A DNA stretch of 64,000 bases from Amoebophrya sp. A120 (taxonomy: Eukaryota > Sar > Dinophyceae > Syndiniales > Amoebophryaceae): the NCBI GenBank assembly GCA_905178155.1, contig CAJINV010000006.1:2768658-2832657 (forward strand), written 5' to 3'. Positions 1 to 10,400 of the stretch are shown here, in pieces. The stretch's first letter is position 1. Each line of letters begins with the position of its first letter. The notes under the pieces are model-generated. The model had not been told where the DNA came from. It made no database searches and saw only the letters and a list, made by a program, of their open reading frames with translations. The translations under genes and the position numbers were made by a program.

Positions 1-65
1 AGTCATGGAAAACCTGCATGACAAGTCTGGCATTTTTCCAGACCCAGACATTTTTACATTTGATA
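1..65. mobile_element. Introner element, family A, right end only (cut by window edge)
   Basis: Ends CCAGACCCAGACATTTTTAC...TTTGATA, the right terminus of family A; the following bases CTGCT (66-70) would be the right copy of the target duplication. The left part is outside the window. Confidence 0.85.
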
Positions 66-3000
66 CTGCTGCTGCCTCCCGGGGGAACTCCACGACCCGG
101 AGCACGAGAATTATTTGAAAAGATCCGCCTATCGAATGCAAATATGTTTGGGTCTGAAAGGATGCAGGGCTTGTCATGCTTATCTGGCATGACTGAAAAG
201 TTTGTGATGCGTGTCCGAGAAGAGATCCTTGTGTTTGTCACGCAAAAACGCAGTTCGTCATGCGGAAAACGCAACACTAAGCCGCGCAAATATTTCTCAT
301 GCTTGGCTGCGCATTGCAGAGAATTCACTACTCACAGCTCGGCATTACAAGTTTCCAGAGCCAGACATATTTGCATGTGATACCGCCGCCGCCATGGCAA
401 AGAATTCGCAGGTCTACATCAACATCGTTCCCGGGAATTTTATGTCGTCAGAAATCCTGAACGCGTGCAGCCACCTGCTCGGCTGTTTAGTCATCCCGCT
501 TTTGTACACGCGGTTGTTTTATGCCTTGCAAATATGTCCTCTGGGTGTGAAAGATTGGGCGAGGTTGTCATGCAAATCGTGCATGACCCGCGATCTCTGT
601 GATGCATGCTCTAGCATCACAGCTTTTGCGAAGGCTTCCTCATGCCTGTCCTGCATGAGAGAAGTGCCCACCACCTCTCCGGCGGGTGGCAACATTCTGA
701 GTGCCTTTTGCTGTTCATGCAACACAGATTTTTGCATAGTCGTGAGTTAGCATCGCAAATCCCATTCTTCCCAGACCCAGAACGATATTTGCATTTGATA
801 AGTTTTCGATCATCAGAGAGTTCGAGAATTTCATGGAAAACAAGATGCCCAGCAGCGTCTTATCCTGTGCAAAAGTATCGTACTCGTACAACTGCAAGTT
901 TAGCATCACAAATCTTGTTTCCGGAAGGAAAATCTGCATTACAAATTTTATTTCTCATGCTGAGGAAATTTGTAATGCATTTATACGAGCACGATACTTT
1001 TACAATGCATATGTCTTTCAGAACTACAATGGCGCGGCCCACAACAATTTTCCTCCTCCACCCCCTTGGCAACAAGATTACTACAACGACTTTCTTGATC
1101 CCGCGTCCCCCGCCGCACAATCTGCCCACAATTTCTCCCTCATGCAGAACCTGGGAACCTTCGCGCTGGGGACGTTTCTTTTCACGGCTTTTATAATGTT
1201 TTTGAACAGTTGCGTTTACCACGCGTTGTTCTACGTGGTGCGAAGCAACCAAGCCATGCAGGTGCTGGACCACAGCGGAATTTATTGCCTAATCGCCGGG
1301 ACTATCAGATGCAAATATGGCTGGGTCTGGAAAGTTGTGATGCTAATATCCGAAAGATACGCAAACGGTATTGCGGAGTCGCGCATGACAAGTTTCTGTG
1401 TACTAGCTACGTCTAGCGTTAAGCGCATGACAAATTGCATTTTTACATAGCAAACAAGTGGCGTTGTAGCGCAACAAGCATGACAGACTTTTTTGCATTG
1501 CCGGCCGAGCATGACAGGCTTGCATTCTTCCAGACCCAGACAAATTTGCAATCCATAGGGACCTATTTTCCGATCATCGTCATTGGCTGCGACAACACGT
1601 ATAATGCAGTTGTGCCGGGGATGTGGTATACTAGTAGGTACTTCGACAGCAGTAGCAGCAGCAGTGCGACCAACGGAAATAATAACAGCTTCACCGGAAC
1701 CAATTCCACACCTTCCCCAACAGCACAGTACGGTCCACTGGTTCTCCTTTTGGTGTACTTGATTCTCACCTTCCTCGGTTTGACCATCTCGATTCAGTGC
1801 CACGCGAAAAAGTGGTACCCGAATTTTGTCGTAGTGATGTACGTCGTCATGGGGTTTCTCGGCGCACCGTACATGCTAACGACGTGCTTTGTCGGGCCGG
1901 CGGAGGAATGTGGGTGGAACAACAATCCGGCGCAAATGTACAACGGGAACTTGTCGAGTTTCAACCTCGTCCCCAGTGACGAAAACGTGAAATCTATGCT
2001 GTGTAAAAACGTCCCCACACCAGAGTCGAGATGGAGATTTTGCAACACAAACCTAGAGCTTTTGGGGGTCACGCATCACAAGTTGCAGTCCGTAGCGTAG
2101 TGCAGGTTCGCAAGGCCAGCTGCATCAAAAATCCATCTGCTCATCCCGGTCACAGCATTACAAATGCCGAAACACGATTGGAAATGCCTTTCATGGGGAA
2201 GCGCATTACAAGTGTTCCTGTCATTGCAAATCTGCATGACAACTCCGGGGTGGGTACGTTTTTACACAGGATAAAATCCCACTACTGGTGGGCGAAGGCG
2301 TTAATCGCGCTCGGCGGGGCGTTCTACCTGTTTATCAAAAGGAAAAATCCCCCCTCCCCATATCAAAAGGAAGTTTCTGCTGCTGGATTTGCGTAGACAA
2401 ATCAGGTTTGTATTGTAGAGAGGCATTGCGGGCAGATCTCCAGGCTAGATAGGGGCTTATGTGTCTAGTTGCTCAGCATGGCAAACGGCTCCCCTTTAGG
2501 CCCAGCAGCATGACAAATCGCCTCCATAATGGGGCGAAAGCTCCTGCCCTCGTCTTCTTGCAAGATGCATATGATTTGTGACCTCAAATCAGCAATACAA
2601 GTTTTCGGAGTCATACCTTTTCGATATGGGGAGGGGGGATTTTTCCTTTCAATACTGTTTGGCGTGTATTTTTTCCTGCAGCGGCAGTACCCCTTCTACC
2701 ACGTGATCTGGCACCTGTTCGTCTATGGCTTGTTCAGCTGTTACAATCTCAAGCGTTACAATAGAATATGGAAATCTGTGATGCAAGAAGTGCATGAGCT
2801 AACATACTGTCACAGAATTGCGCATGACAGGTTCTGGAGTCCTAAGCTGCAGTAGAATCTGCCGAAATTTCTATTGCAGAAAGTGGAACGCTCTGCGAGT
2901 CTGTCATGCTCATCACGCAAGACAAATCCCAGACTCTATTGTAACGTTTTAGATTCTAACGTTTGAGCAGGTCATATCGTCATCTTCGCGTTTTTGGCGC

Positions 3001-3131
3001 ACTACGGCGCCATTGAGGCGGTGGTGGAAGCGAGCATTGAGAAACAGAAAGCGCGCAGGTGGATACAGATTGTCCTGGCCGCGGGAAGGAAGGACTGGCA
3101 CGATGGCGCGGTGATCGCCGGGGGTGATTGA
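1..3131 (+). CDS. PAQR / hemolysin III family membrane protein (5' end outside window)
   Basis: Multi-pass membrane protein of the progestin/adipoQ receptor and hemolysin III superfamily. Exons as joined here: 66-129, 388-519, 806-860, 1017-1302, 1563-1994, 2279-2332, 2660-2723 and 2982-3131 (stop TGA 3129-3131), about 411 residues in the window. Family marks are visible in order: an EILNACSHLLGC stretch in the first membrane segment, DHSGIYCLIAGTYFPIIV across an element junction, and HVIWHLFV in the last segment, which carry the conserved His positions of this family. A Ser/Asn-rich loop (about 1640-1720) separates membrane segments and is not typical of bacterial homologues. Seven complete introner elements and the tail of an eighth interrupt it. 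In the family these are hydrolase-like receptors or membrane-remodelling proteins; the ligand cannot be told. The start lies upstream of the window. Confidence 0.85.
130..382. mobile_element. Introner element, family A (PAQR gene)
   Basis: 253 bp, from TATCGAATGCAAATATG to its inverted copy ending TGATA. Duplication CCGCC at 125-129 and 383-387. Its interior is the reverse complement of the type seen at 24539-24797 and 49314-49566, so this subfamily exists in both orientations. Confidence 0.9.
520..800. mobile_element. Introner element, family A (PAQR gene)
   Basis: 281 bp with somewhat diverged ends (TATGCCTTGCAAATATG at left, GCATTTGATA at right). Duplication TGTTT/AGTTT matches 4 of 5. 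Removal joins Arg-Leu-Phe to Ser-Ile-Ile in frame. Confidence 0.85.
861..1011. mobile_element. Introner element, family D (PAQR gene)
   Basis: 151 bp, TATCCTGTGCAAAAGTATCG at left and its inverted relative ending GCATA. Duplication CGTCT/TGTCT (4 of 5). Removal joins Ser-Ser-Val to Phe-Gln-Asn. Confidence 0.88.
1303..1557. mobile_element. Introner element, family A (PAQR gene)
   Basis: 255 bp between perfect GGGAC copies (1298-1302, 1558-1562). It splits the conserved IAG|TYFP motif of the family, which is restored exactly on removal. No alignment of the junction gives GT-AG borders. Confidence 0.93.
1995..2273. mobile_element. Introner element, family C (PAQR gene)
   Basis: 279 bp, TATGCTGTGTAAAAACGTCC to TTTTTACACAGGATA, between perfect AAATC copies. 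Removal gives Val-Lys-Ser-His-Tyr-Trp in frame. Confidence 0.93.
2333..2654. mobile_element. Introner element, family B (PAQR gene)
   Basis: 322 bp, TATCAAAAGGAAAAATCCCC to GGATTTTTCCTTTCAATA, duplication CTGTT. Removal joins Tyr-Leu-Phe to Gly-Val-Tyr. The terminal motif TATCAAAAGG recurs 27 bp inside the end. Confidence 0.93.
2724..2976. mobile_element. Introner element, family I (PAQR gene)
   Basis: 253 bp. The ends pair imperfectly over about 40 bp (TATGGCTTGTTCAG at left; GAGCAGGTCATA at right). Perfect duplication TCGTC. It sits directly after the HVIWHLFV motif. Confidence 0.9.
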
Positions 3132-5200
3132 GGACAGATCTAGAAGCTATACCGGCCTAAAACTCGTTGTTTTTCTACTTGGACTCATATCAGGACTACA
3201 CCGGGATAGTACTGTAGTTGGTGAAGAAGAAGATGATGAAAACCGAGCAGGAAGAACAGAGTTTATTTGGAGAAAAAGCTGCACGACCCTGCCAAAAAGC
3301 TGGAAATAAACAGCAAAATATCAAAGAAACGAAATGGGGGCTTGCAGCAGTCCTCGTGCTGTCATTGCAACGATGAAATGGGTCCGTGCGTTAGGTCCTT
3401 TTCATCACTCTCTGAATGAAACCTCGCGCTGCGGATTTTCCATAGGTCTGGTTCAAGTTTATCATCAAACACACAGAACTACTAGTTCTAGAGCGTAGCA
3501 GATTCAAATGTTACCTACACATAGCCCTTAAGTATCTGATCTCACGCCTTTTGCGGAGGTCGTACCACGACGCAGCGAGTAAAAAAGATGACCCGAAGAT
3601 CGGAATAAATATGTGTAATAGCGCTAGTTAGTTAGTGTTAAGCCAACATCCTACCTGTAGTTCCTAGCCAACAGTGATGCAGAGAGCTCGGCGCAAGAAG
3701 ATAAAAAAAAATCGCTGGGGAAAAAAGACCGTGAGACTTGCACCTTCACTGCCAGTCTCAACAGGCCATAGACATATATCTTCAGTTGGGTACATCATCA
3801 TCATCAAGCAGCACCCGCATCTACTCTGTCGCTCACCCCGCACTGTAGTTGTCCTGTAGTAGTTTCATCTCTTTTGACCCCGCTAAGTGTAATGGCGCAT
3901 AGCGGTTTTTTCATTTTCTGATTGACCGTCATCCTCACTTTTAGACTTACGTCGACAGTTTTTCCACAGGCGTGCCTTAATATCGTTTTTCTGCACGTGA
4001 CGCACAAAGAAGATATCAAGCTGCAGCATATAATTACTCCACGCATTTTGTTTCCTGAAACCCCGCACTGCGATGTCTGACTCTGGTTGGACGAGTTGGA
4101 TGGTGTTCTGCAGGACAGCACATGGGCCGCCGCACGGTTTCACAGCGAATCGGAAGCGAGAGTTGTCGGAAGGGAGCACGAAGTTGTTTGAAAAGCGGAT
4201 TACAGCACCACCACTTCGCCCCAGAAGATTGATCCCGAGGTGTAGAAGACTCCTCGTAATGATGTTGCCTCGAGTCACTCGAAGTGCTTTTTGGGCGTTA
4301 TTTTTGTTAAAGCATTTTTTAAAGATTAAAACAAAAAACTGTACTGAAATTTTGATTTGTACGTGTATGATTCACTTACTACTCGCTTGAGAAGAACAAG
4401 AAATACTGCGCTGTGCAGGATTAGGAGCAGGAACGCATATAATTTTTTGGCAGCAGGAACAAAGAAGACTACAAAACTACAAATTTACTTTTTACGAAAA
4501 CGAAGTTACTGCACAGGAGGCTATTAATTAACATCCAGAACCACGACGTCGGTCATTACATTAAAGCCTTGGCTTCGATAATAATAATACATTAAAGCCT
4601 TGGATGACTGTGATGGTGATATTCGAGCTAGACTCGAACTGTTGTGCTCAGGTAGAAGAGGAAGATTGTGACTGTGCTGGTCGCGCCGGGGAGAAGCAAT
4701 TGGATTGATGGTCTTACGGCTTTTGAAGGGGAGAGATACATAGATTAAACTTTTTGAACAGGACGAAGGGATGGATTTTTTAGAAGCTACTGCGGGAGGA
4801 GGTGGACAGCTCTTTGCACTCTACTTCAGGACAACAGCTCCACACTGTTGGGTTTGATGAACAAAATGGTAGGAACAGGTGCAGAGAAAAAGTGAAAGGT
4901 CGTGGAAAACAACAAAAGACAAATTACATAAAAGGCAAAATATGCAAGGAAATTGGTTTCCAGCAGTCGGGAGTTCCTCCTCACTGTCTTGTTCTTCGGG
5001 CTGTTCAATCCAATTGAGTACTTACCTCTGTTGAGCACGCGACGTGAGTAGACCTACTTTGCTGCAGAGTTACCTGCAAACCTGACCACGAAAGAGAGAG
5101 AGAGAAAAGGGTGCCGCAGCAGTGGAGTGCAGTGTTTCGTGCATTGGTATCAGAGAGAGGAGTTGAAGTTTTTCAAACGAGCACGTCTTTCAAATATAAG
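3132..5200. other. Gene-poor intergenic stretch
   Basis: No open frame here has the domain content or codon pattern of the neighbouring genes, and no introner element was found. The one clear structure is the tiny tail-only insertion near 4573. The rest is probably the 3' flank of the PAQR gene and spacer. Confidence 0.5.
4573..4587 (+). mobile_element. Tail-only insertion of a retroposon-like element
   Basis: Fifteen bases, CTTCGATAATAATAA, sit between two perfect 16-bp direct repeats TACATTAAAGCCTTGG (4557-4572 and 4588-4603). The same CTTCGATAATAAT... tail ends the 909-bp insertion at 29032-29940. A long target duplication plus a microsatellite tail is the signature of target-primed reverse transcription, here with extreme 5' truncation. 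Element identity is inferred. Confidence 0.7.
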
Positions 5201-7420
5201 TAACTTGACTGCTTGCTGTTCGGCTCTGCATGGAGAGCCGAGGAGCGGTGCCGGGCGTCTTGCAGGGGGTGGGGCCGGGCGTCTTTGGTTGTGTCGTGTG
5301 CCCTTTTTTCGCGCTGCGCCGCGCCGGCTGCCTGGTCCATACGGTGTCAAGGGCAGGAGCGCCGCGCCAGCGGGCGCGCGAAGTACGCGCGAGGCCGGCG
5401 GAGTGTCAAAGGCGACTCTTCGACGCGGATACCTTGGCAGAAACAGGCGCCCCCTGCTAAGCGCGCCATCGAAAAGCAACGCAGGCGCCGGCCCGGAAGC
5501 CTCGCCCTCTCGCCGCAGCAGCGGCGCCCAGCCCCGGCGCCCGCGCTTGCTTGCGCGGCGCTTTTTCACGTGCCCCCGCTGCCCCCGCGCACGCATGGCC
5601 CGCTGCCCGCCCCGCCAGCGGGGCGGCCCAGCGGCAGGCCGCGGGCCCTCTGCGACTGACAGACTCTGGTGCTACTAACCCGGGCGCGCCGGGCGCTGCC
5701 ATGCGTGGCGTGCTTGGCGGCAGTTGTTAGGGTCCCGGCCGGCGCGCCGTATTGCGAGCGCGTTCGAGTTGTGTGAACCAATACGCAGTGCGCGCGCCGG
5801 GGCGAGTGAGGAAGGCCGCACAGAGCAGGGCGCCATGTTCGAGGCAGCCCTTACGTGTTATTCTCGAGGCCCTCGTAGAGCCGACGACGCTCGGAAGGAA
5901 GTACGCCGAAGAGGGGCAGGAAAGTAACAGGAGACAAGACCAGCGGAAAAACCACCGAAAAAGGGGACAGTCTCGCACCTTCCGCGTCGAGACTATGTCA
6001 AAGTGGGTTCGTTATTTATCTATGGCTTTACAGCTATTGCGATGCTCAACTATACACTGGGCTTGAGTGTGGAAGTCGCGTCTTGTTTTTTCTTCTGCAC
6101 CGGTTTCTGGATCTGATAATGAGAGCGACGGAGAGTGCTGGTTCAGGAGCAGAGAGAAGACTTTCTTGTACTTGGGCAGAAAGTATTTAAGTAGTTTGTG
6201 TGACGTTCACGTTCTGAGTGCACATCCGCGACGGGTGAGAAATGTGATGTACTGAGTGTGTATGTGGTACTCTGACGAGAAGAGCTGTGGGCGGCATATA
6301 TCTTATAATGCTTCAGAATCAACTTAAGTAGCTGCGAAGGGGCAGGCATGTTGCTTCTCCTTACGCGTGTTTCGCGGTTGACGTTGTGGCGTTTGTTGCA
6401 CAGCATGGGGCGAGCTGCCGCAATGTGGAGCGGGCCAGGGGGGGCGCGGGGTGAGTAACGCGCGACGCCCCCGGGTCATCGATCAGACTGTCGCGCGACT
6501 GCCGAGCATGGGGCCGCGCGGAAACTGGCCGAGCCGCCCCGACAAGAAAACGAATTGGGAACCGCCCCTACAGCAATAACGGAGGACGCAGCGCGCGCGT
6601 TGGCGGCCGCAGGCACTTGGCTCGGTATTTAAGAACGCTTGGCCTAGGTTGCCCCTCCGAAGCGCGCCACGGGCGCCGCACTACCGGCGCCGCGCGCGCG
6701 CCGTTCTTCCACCGGCCCGGCCGGCGCTGCTTTACCTTTGCCGGCCTTCGGGCTTGTCCGGCCGGAACGGGCCGCGCCGTGTTTTGGCTAGTGGCGCCGC
6801 GATTCGTTGACGGCCCCTCCATCTGTCCGGCCGGGACCCATCCCCGCCGGGAAAAGAATCAGGCGGAGGCGGAGGCGGGCGCCTGCGCCGCTCCGGCTCA
6901 GTCTTTGCAACTCATTTCCGCGCGAGTGGAGGGGGGTGGCGCCCCAGTTTCGCTTCGCTGCTGCCAATGTACCTATGCAAGTAAGGGGCCGGGAGTGTAT
7001 GGCACCGACCCAAGCAAAGGCAGTAGAGCTAGAGCACGTAGCAACCGCAGCACAGCTCATGCATGTTGCGGCAATGGCCGCGCCGGAACGTGTTCACTTT
7101 CTTCAGGTTCAGGCAACGGGGCGTGCAAACACGGTCCAGAGGAGGAACAACACAACAGGCAAAAACGAGAGGAGCCACTTCTGATGTCCGGAAAGAGCGC
7201 CCCGTCATTCTTGAGCGCCGTCTTCATCTTTGCCGTGAGTGGGCAGCGAGTGTTGGTGTGGAATTTGCCAAGAGGCAGGAACGCAGCATTATCAAATCTT
7301 GTTGAACGCAAAGCAGTGCATTTCTATTTGCGCATCAGCAGAACAAACCAGAGCTGTTGCCGGCGCGATTTCGCTCTTGTTATCGTTTAGTAATCCGAAA
7401 TACGCTATTGAGATCAAGCC
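5201..7420. other. GC-rich, ORF-poor region
   Basis: Two GC-rich blocks (about 5215-5760 and 6410-6960) contrast with the AT-richer surroundings. They contain short inverted repeats, for example CGGCTCT/AGAGCCG at 5221-5240 around a 6-base loop. Open frames occur on both strands as expected from base composition, without recognisable domains. The last part runs into the 5' flank of the aminotransferase gene. An RNA or decayed mobile origin is possible but unproven. Confidence 0.45.
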
Positions 7421-7477
7421 ATGCCCTCCTGTTTCTCTCCCTCGACGCGAAACAAAGGGAAACCGAACTGCGACACC

Positions 7478-10400
7478 ATGGCCGCCGGGCTCGACTCCAG
7501 CAAGTACAAAATGACCGTTCCTTCTTTCCTCTCCGACAACGTTCCGCCCATGGGGATTTACGAAACCCTCTACGCCTTCAAGGATTCGTTCGGCGCGTTC
7601 ATGGGCACGTATGACAGTGCGCACGTCCCCCTCGTTCTCATTTCTCATGCAAAATACTAAATCCACGCTTTGCTTCTTGGCACAGGTTTGCATGACAAGT
7701 TCTGGTAGTCCAAAAAGCACTACAGTCCAGTGCAAGTTTGTCATGCAAAACCGGCATTCTTGCTGAAGCTGATGCTTGTACTATTGCCTTTCATGCTATA
7801 CAAATGAGCGGAAGCAGGGGGAGCTGTGCACTGTTATAGCACGGAGGGAACCCACCCCTGGTCCCAGGGCTTTCCGCTGACGACCAAACTGACGGTATCC
7901 TGAGTAAAAACGATCCCACACGACCAGAGTCAAGTTGGGAAACCTGCAAGAAAAATACACAAGCTTTGGCTGTTTCGCATGACAAGTTTGGGCTCGCAAT
8001 GTAAGAATCGCGCTCAGCTAGTGCAGAAGCGTCACAAATCCAGCGCATTATGCTGATTCGAGCATCACAAATTCCAGAACACGACTAGAGAGTGCTTCTC
8101 GTCGGGCTCCGCATGATAAACAGTTGGAGCATGCCGACTTGCATGACAGCTAGGGGGTGGTGACGTTTTTACACAGGATGCATGGGCGACCCGGCTGACC
8201 CGGCGGACGGCCCGGAGTTGCCGTCCTCGGTGGAATATCCATTGCAAATGTATCGATTCTACTCGTAGTTACCTTGCAGAGTTTTACTTATGCCGAAAAT
8301 GATAAAACTGCTTTAGCATCTGAAAAGTCTGCATAACAAACTCCACTATCCTTTTTGAGGATGAACAAAGAAGTTGTAAAATGCAACTTCTACCACCTGT
8401 ATCTCTCTCGAACGAGTGTAGAAGTTGTGGTTGTGCGAAGACACGACTTGTTTTGCAATGCATATGAAAGTGACTTTCGAAGACCGGTTTTACCCGAAGG
8501 CCTGGGGCCACCCAGCGCTGCGGAAAACGATTGCGGACTACTACAACAAGTATTACGTGAACGACCCAAAGTGCAACGAGGGGTTGTCGGATGAGGAGAG
8601 GAAATTGAAGGAAACGTACTTGATATGGAACGAAGAAACTGTGTAGTATCGGGTGTCTTCGGGTGACAGCATGACAAATTTGTTCTGCATGACAAAGAAA
8701 TGCTGTCATGCACAGATAGTACGTGAAAACAAAACACCTTATAAAATAGGACGTCATGGCTGGCTAGCATGACAACTGTAACACTGTTGCATGTTTTGCA
8801 TGACAGACTTACACTTACCCAGTTTTTTTCTTCCATACCTGAACAAGACGCCGATTGATGAGGAGAACATCATGATTTTCGCCGGCGGCAGATATCGAAA
8901 GGAAAAATCCCCCCTCCCCATATCAAAACGGAATTTCTGATGCTGGATTTGTGTACACAAATCAGGTTTGTATTGCAGAGAGGCACTCCGGCCAAATCCC
9001 CAGGCTAGGTAGGGCCGTATGGGTCTAGTTGTTCAGCATGGCAAGTGGGTCACTTTTAGGGCCAACAGCATGGCAAATCGCTTCCCTAGTGGGGCGGAAG
9101 CTTCTGCCCTTGTCTTCTTGCAATACAAATGCGATTTGCGACCTCAAAGCAGCAACGCAAATTTTCAGAAACATACCTTTTCGATATGGGGAGGGGGGAT
9201 TTTTGCTTTTGATAGCAGACCGGGCATCTACACAGTGCTGGCTTTTTTGAAGAAGGATGTGGAAGTCAGGATCAGCAACATGGAGTGGCCCGCGTATCTG
9301 GATATTATGGAGGTATTTATAAGTAGCTTTGATGATGACTTTGTTTGCTTTGCTTGATTAGATGCGTTGTTGACGCATGTTTTTTATGATTTGCAAAACA
9401 GACACAGAGCATGAGAAACTGCACCACAATTGAAATCTCACATGCCACACACCGGTGATCTACTACATCGAAACATCAGGCCACGAACACTTCCTGGACC
9501 GTCGTCCCGTGCAACCTGGAAAACGAATTCCGCCCGACAAACGACCAGTACTACGAAATTAGGAAGACTTTGAACTACAAGAAAAAAATCTTCCCCATCA
9601 TCTCCAACCCCGGAAACCCCACCGGGCACGTCCGCTGCGGTGATGAGTTGATATGCACTACAATTTTTTTTTTTTCCTCGCACGTACAAAATGCATTGCT
9701 ATACAACTTGTCATGCTGATAACGATTGAAGGGGAGTTTTGTCATGCAGAAAAAGCATTTGCTTTTGGTACTTTGGTCGTGCACGGGAAATTGAAACTTT
9801 CTGTGGATAGTTGAAGCATTTGGTCCACACGTTGGCAGAGAAGAACGGCGAGGGTCTTTTGCTAGTATGCATGGCAAATATCATTTCTGCGTCTGGGAGC
9901 TCTAGAAACTTGCGTTGCTGATATTCGCATCGCAGAGCGTCTTAACAAATTTCATGGCATCACAAAAAAAAATCGCCAGTCGTGTTTTACGCATCACATA
10001 TCCTTCCTGTGCTTCAGGTCTCGCAACACAAATCCAGAGGAAATACCAGAGATACAACATATTTGCCCTGCATAACTGGACGAAGCGTACGAAATGTACC
10101 ACAACCCCGCGTATCAAATGCAACTATGCCTGGGTCTGGAAATTTGTGATGCAAAAATGTGCATGATGAAAACACTTCCTTATGCAGAACAGCATGACAA
10201 GTTTGCAGAGCACTTACTCATACGAACTCCGCATGAGAAACTGCGTTTTTGTATGACATGAGAGGCTGCCACTTTTGTTGGTCGTGCAATACAGAACTCA
10301 CAGGAATGCAGCACCAGCATTACAAGTTCCATCTTTCCAGATCCAGACATATTTGCAATGCATACCGCGGTCTCCGGCTTGGCCTACGCCGAGGATTTGG

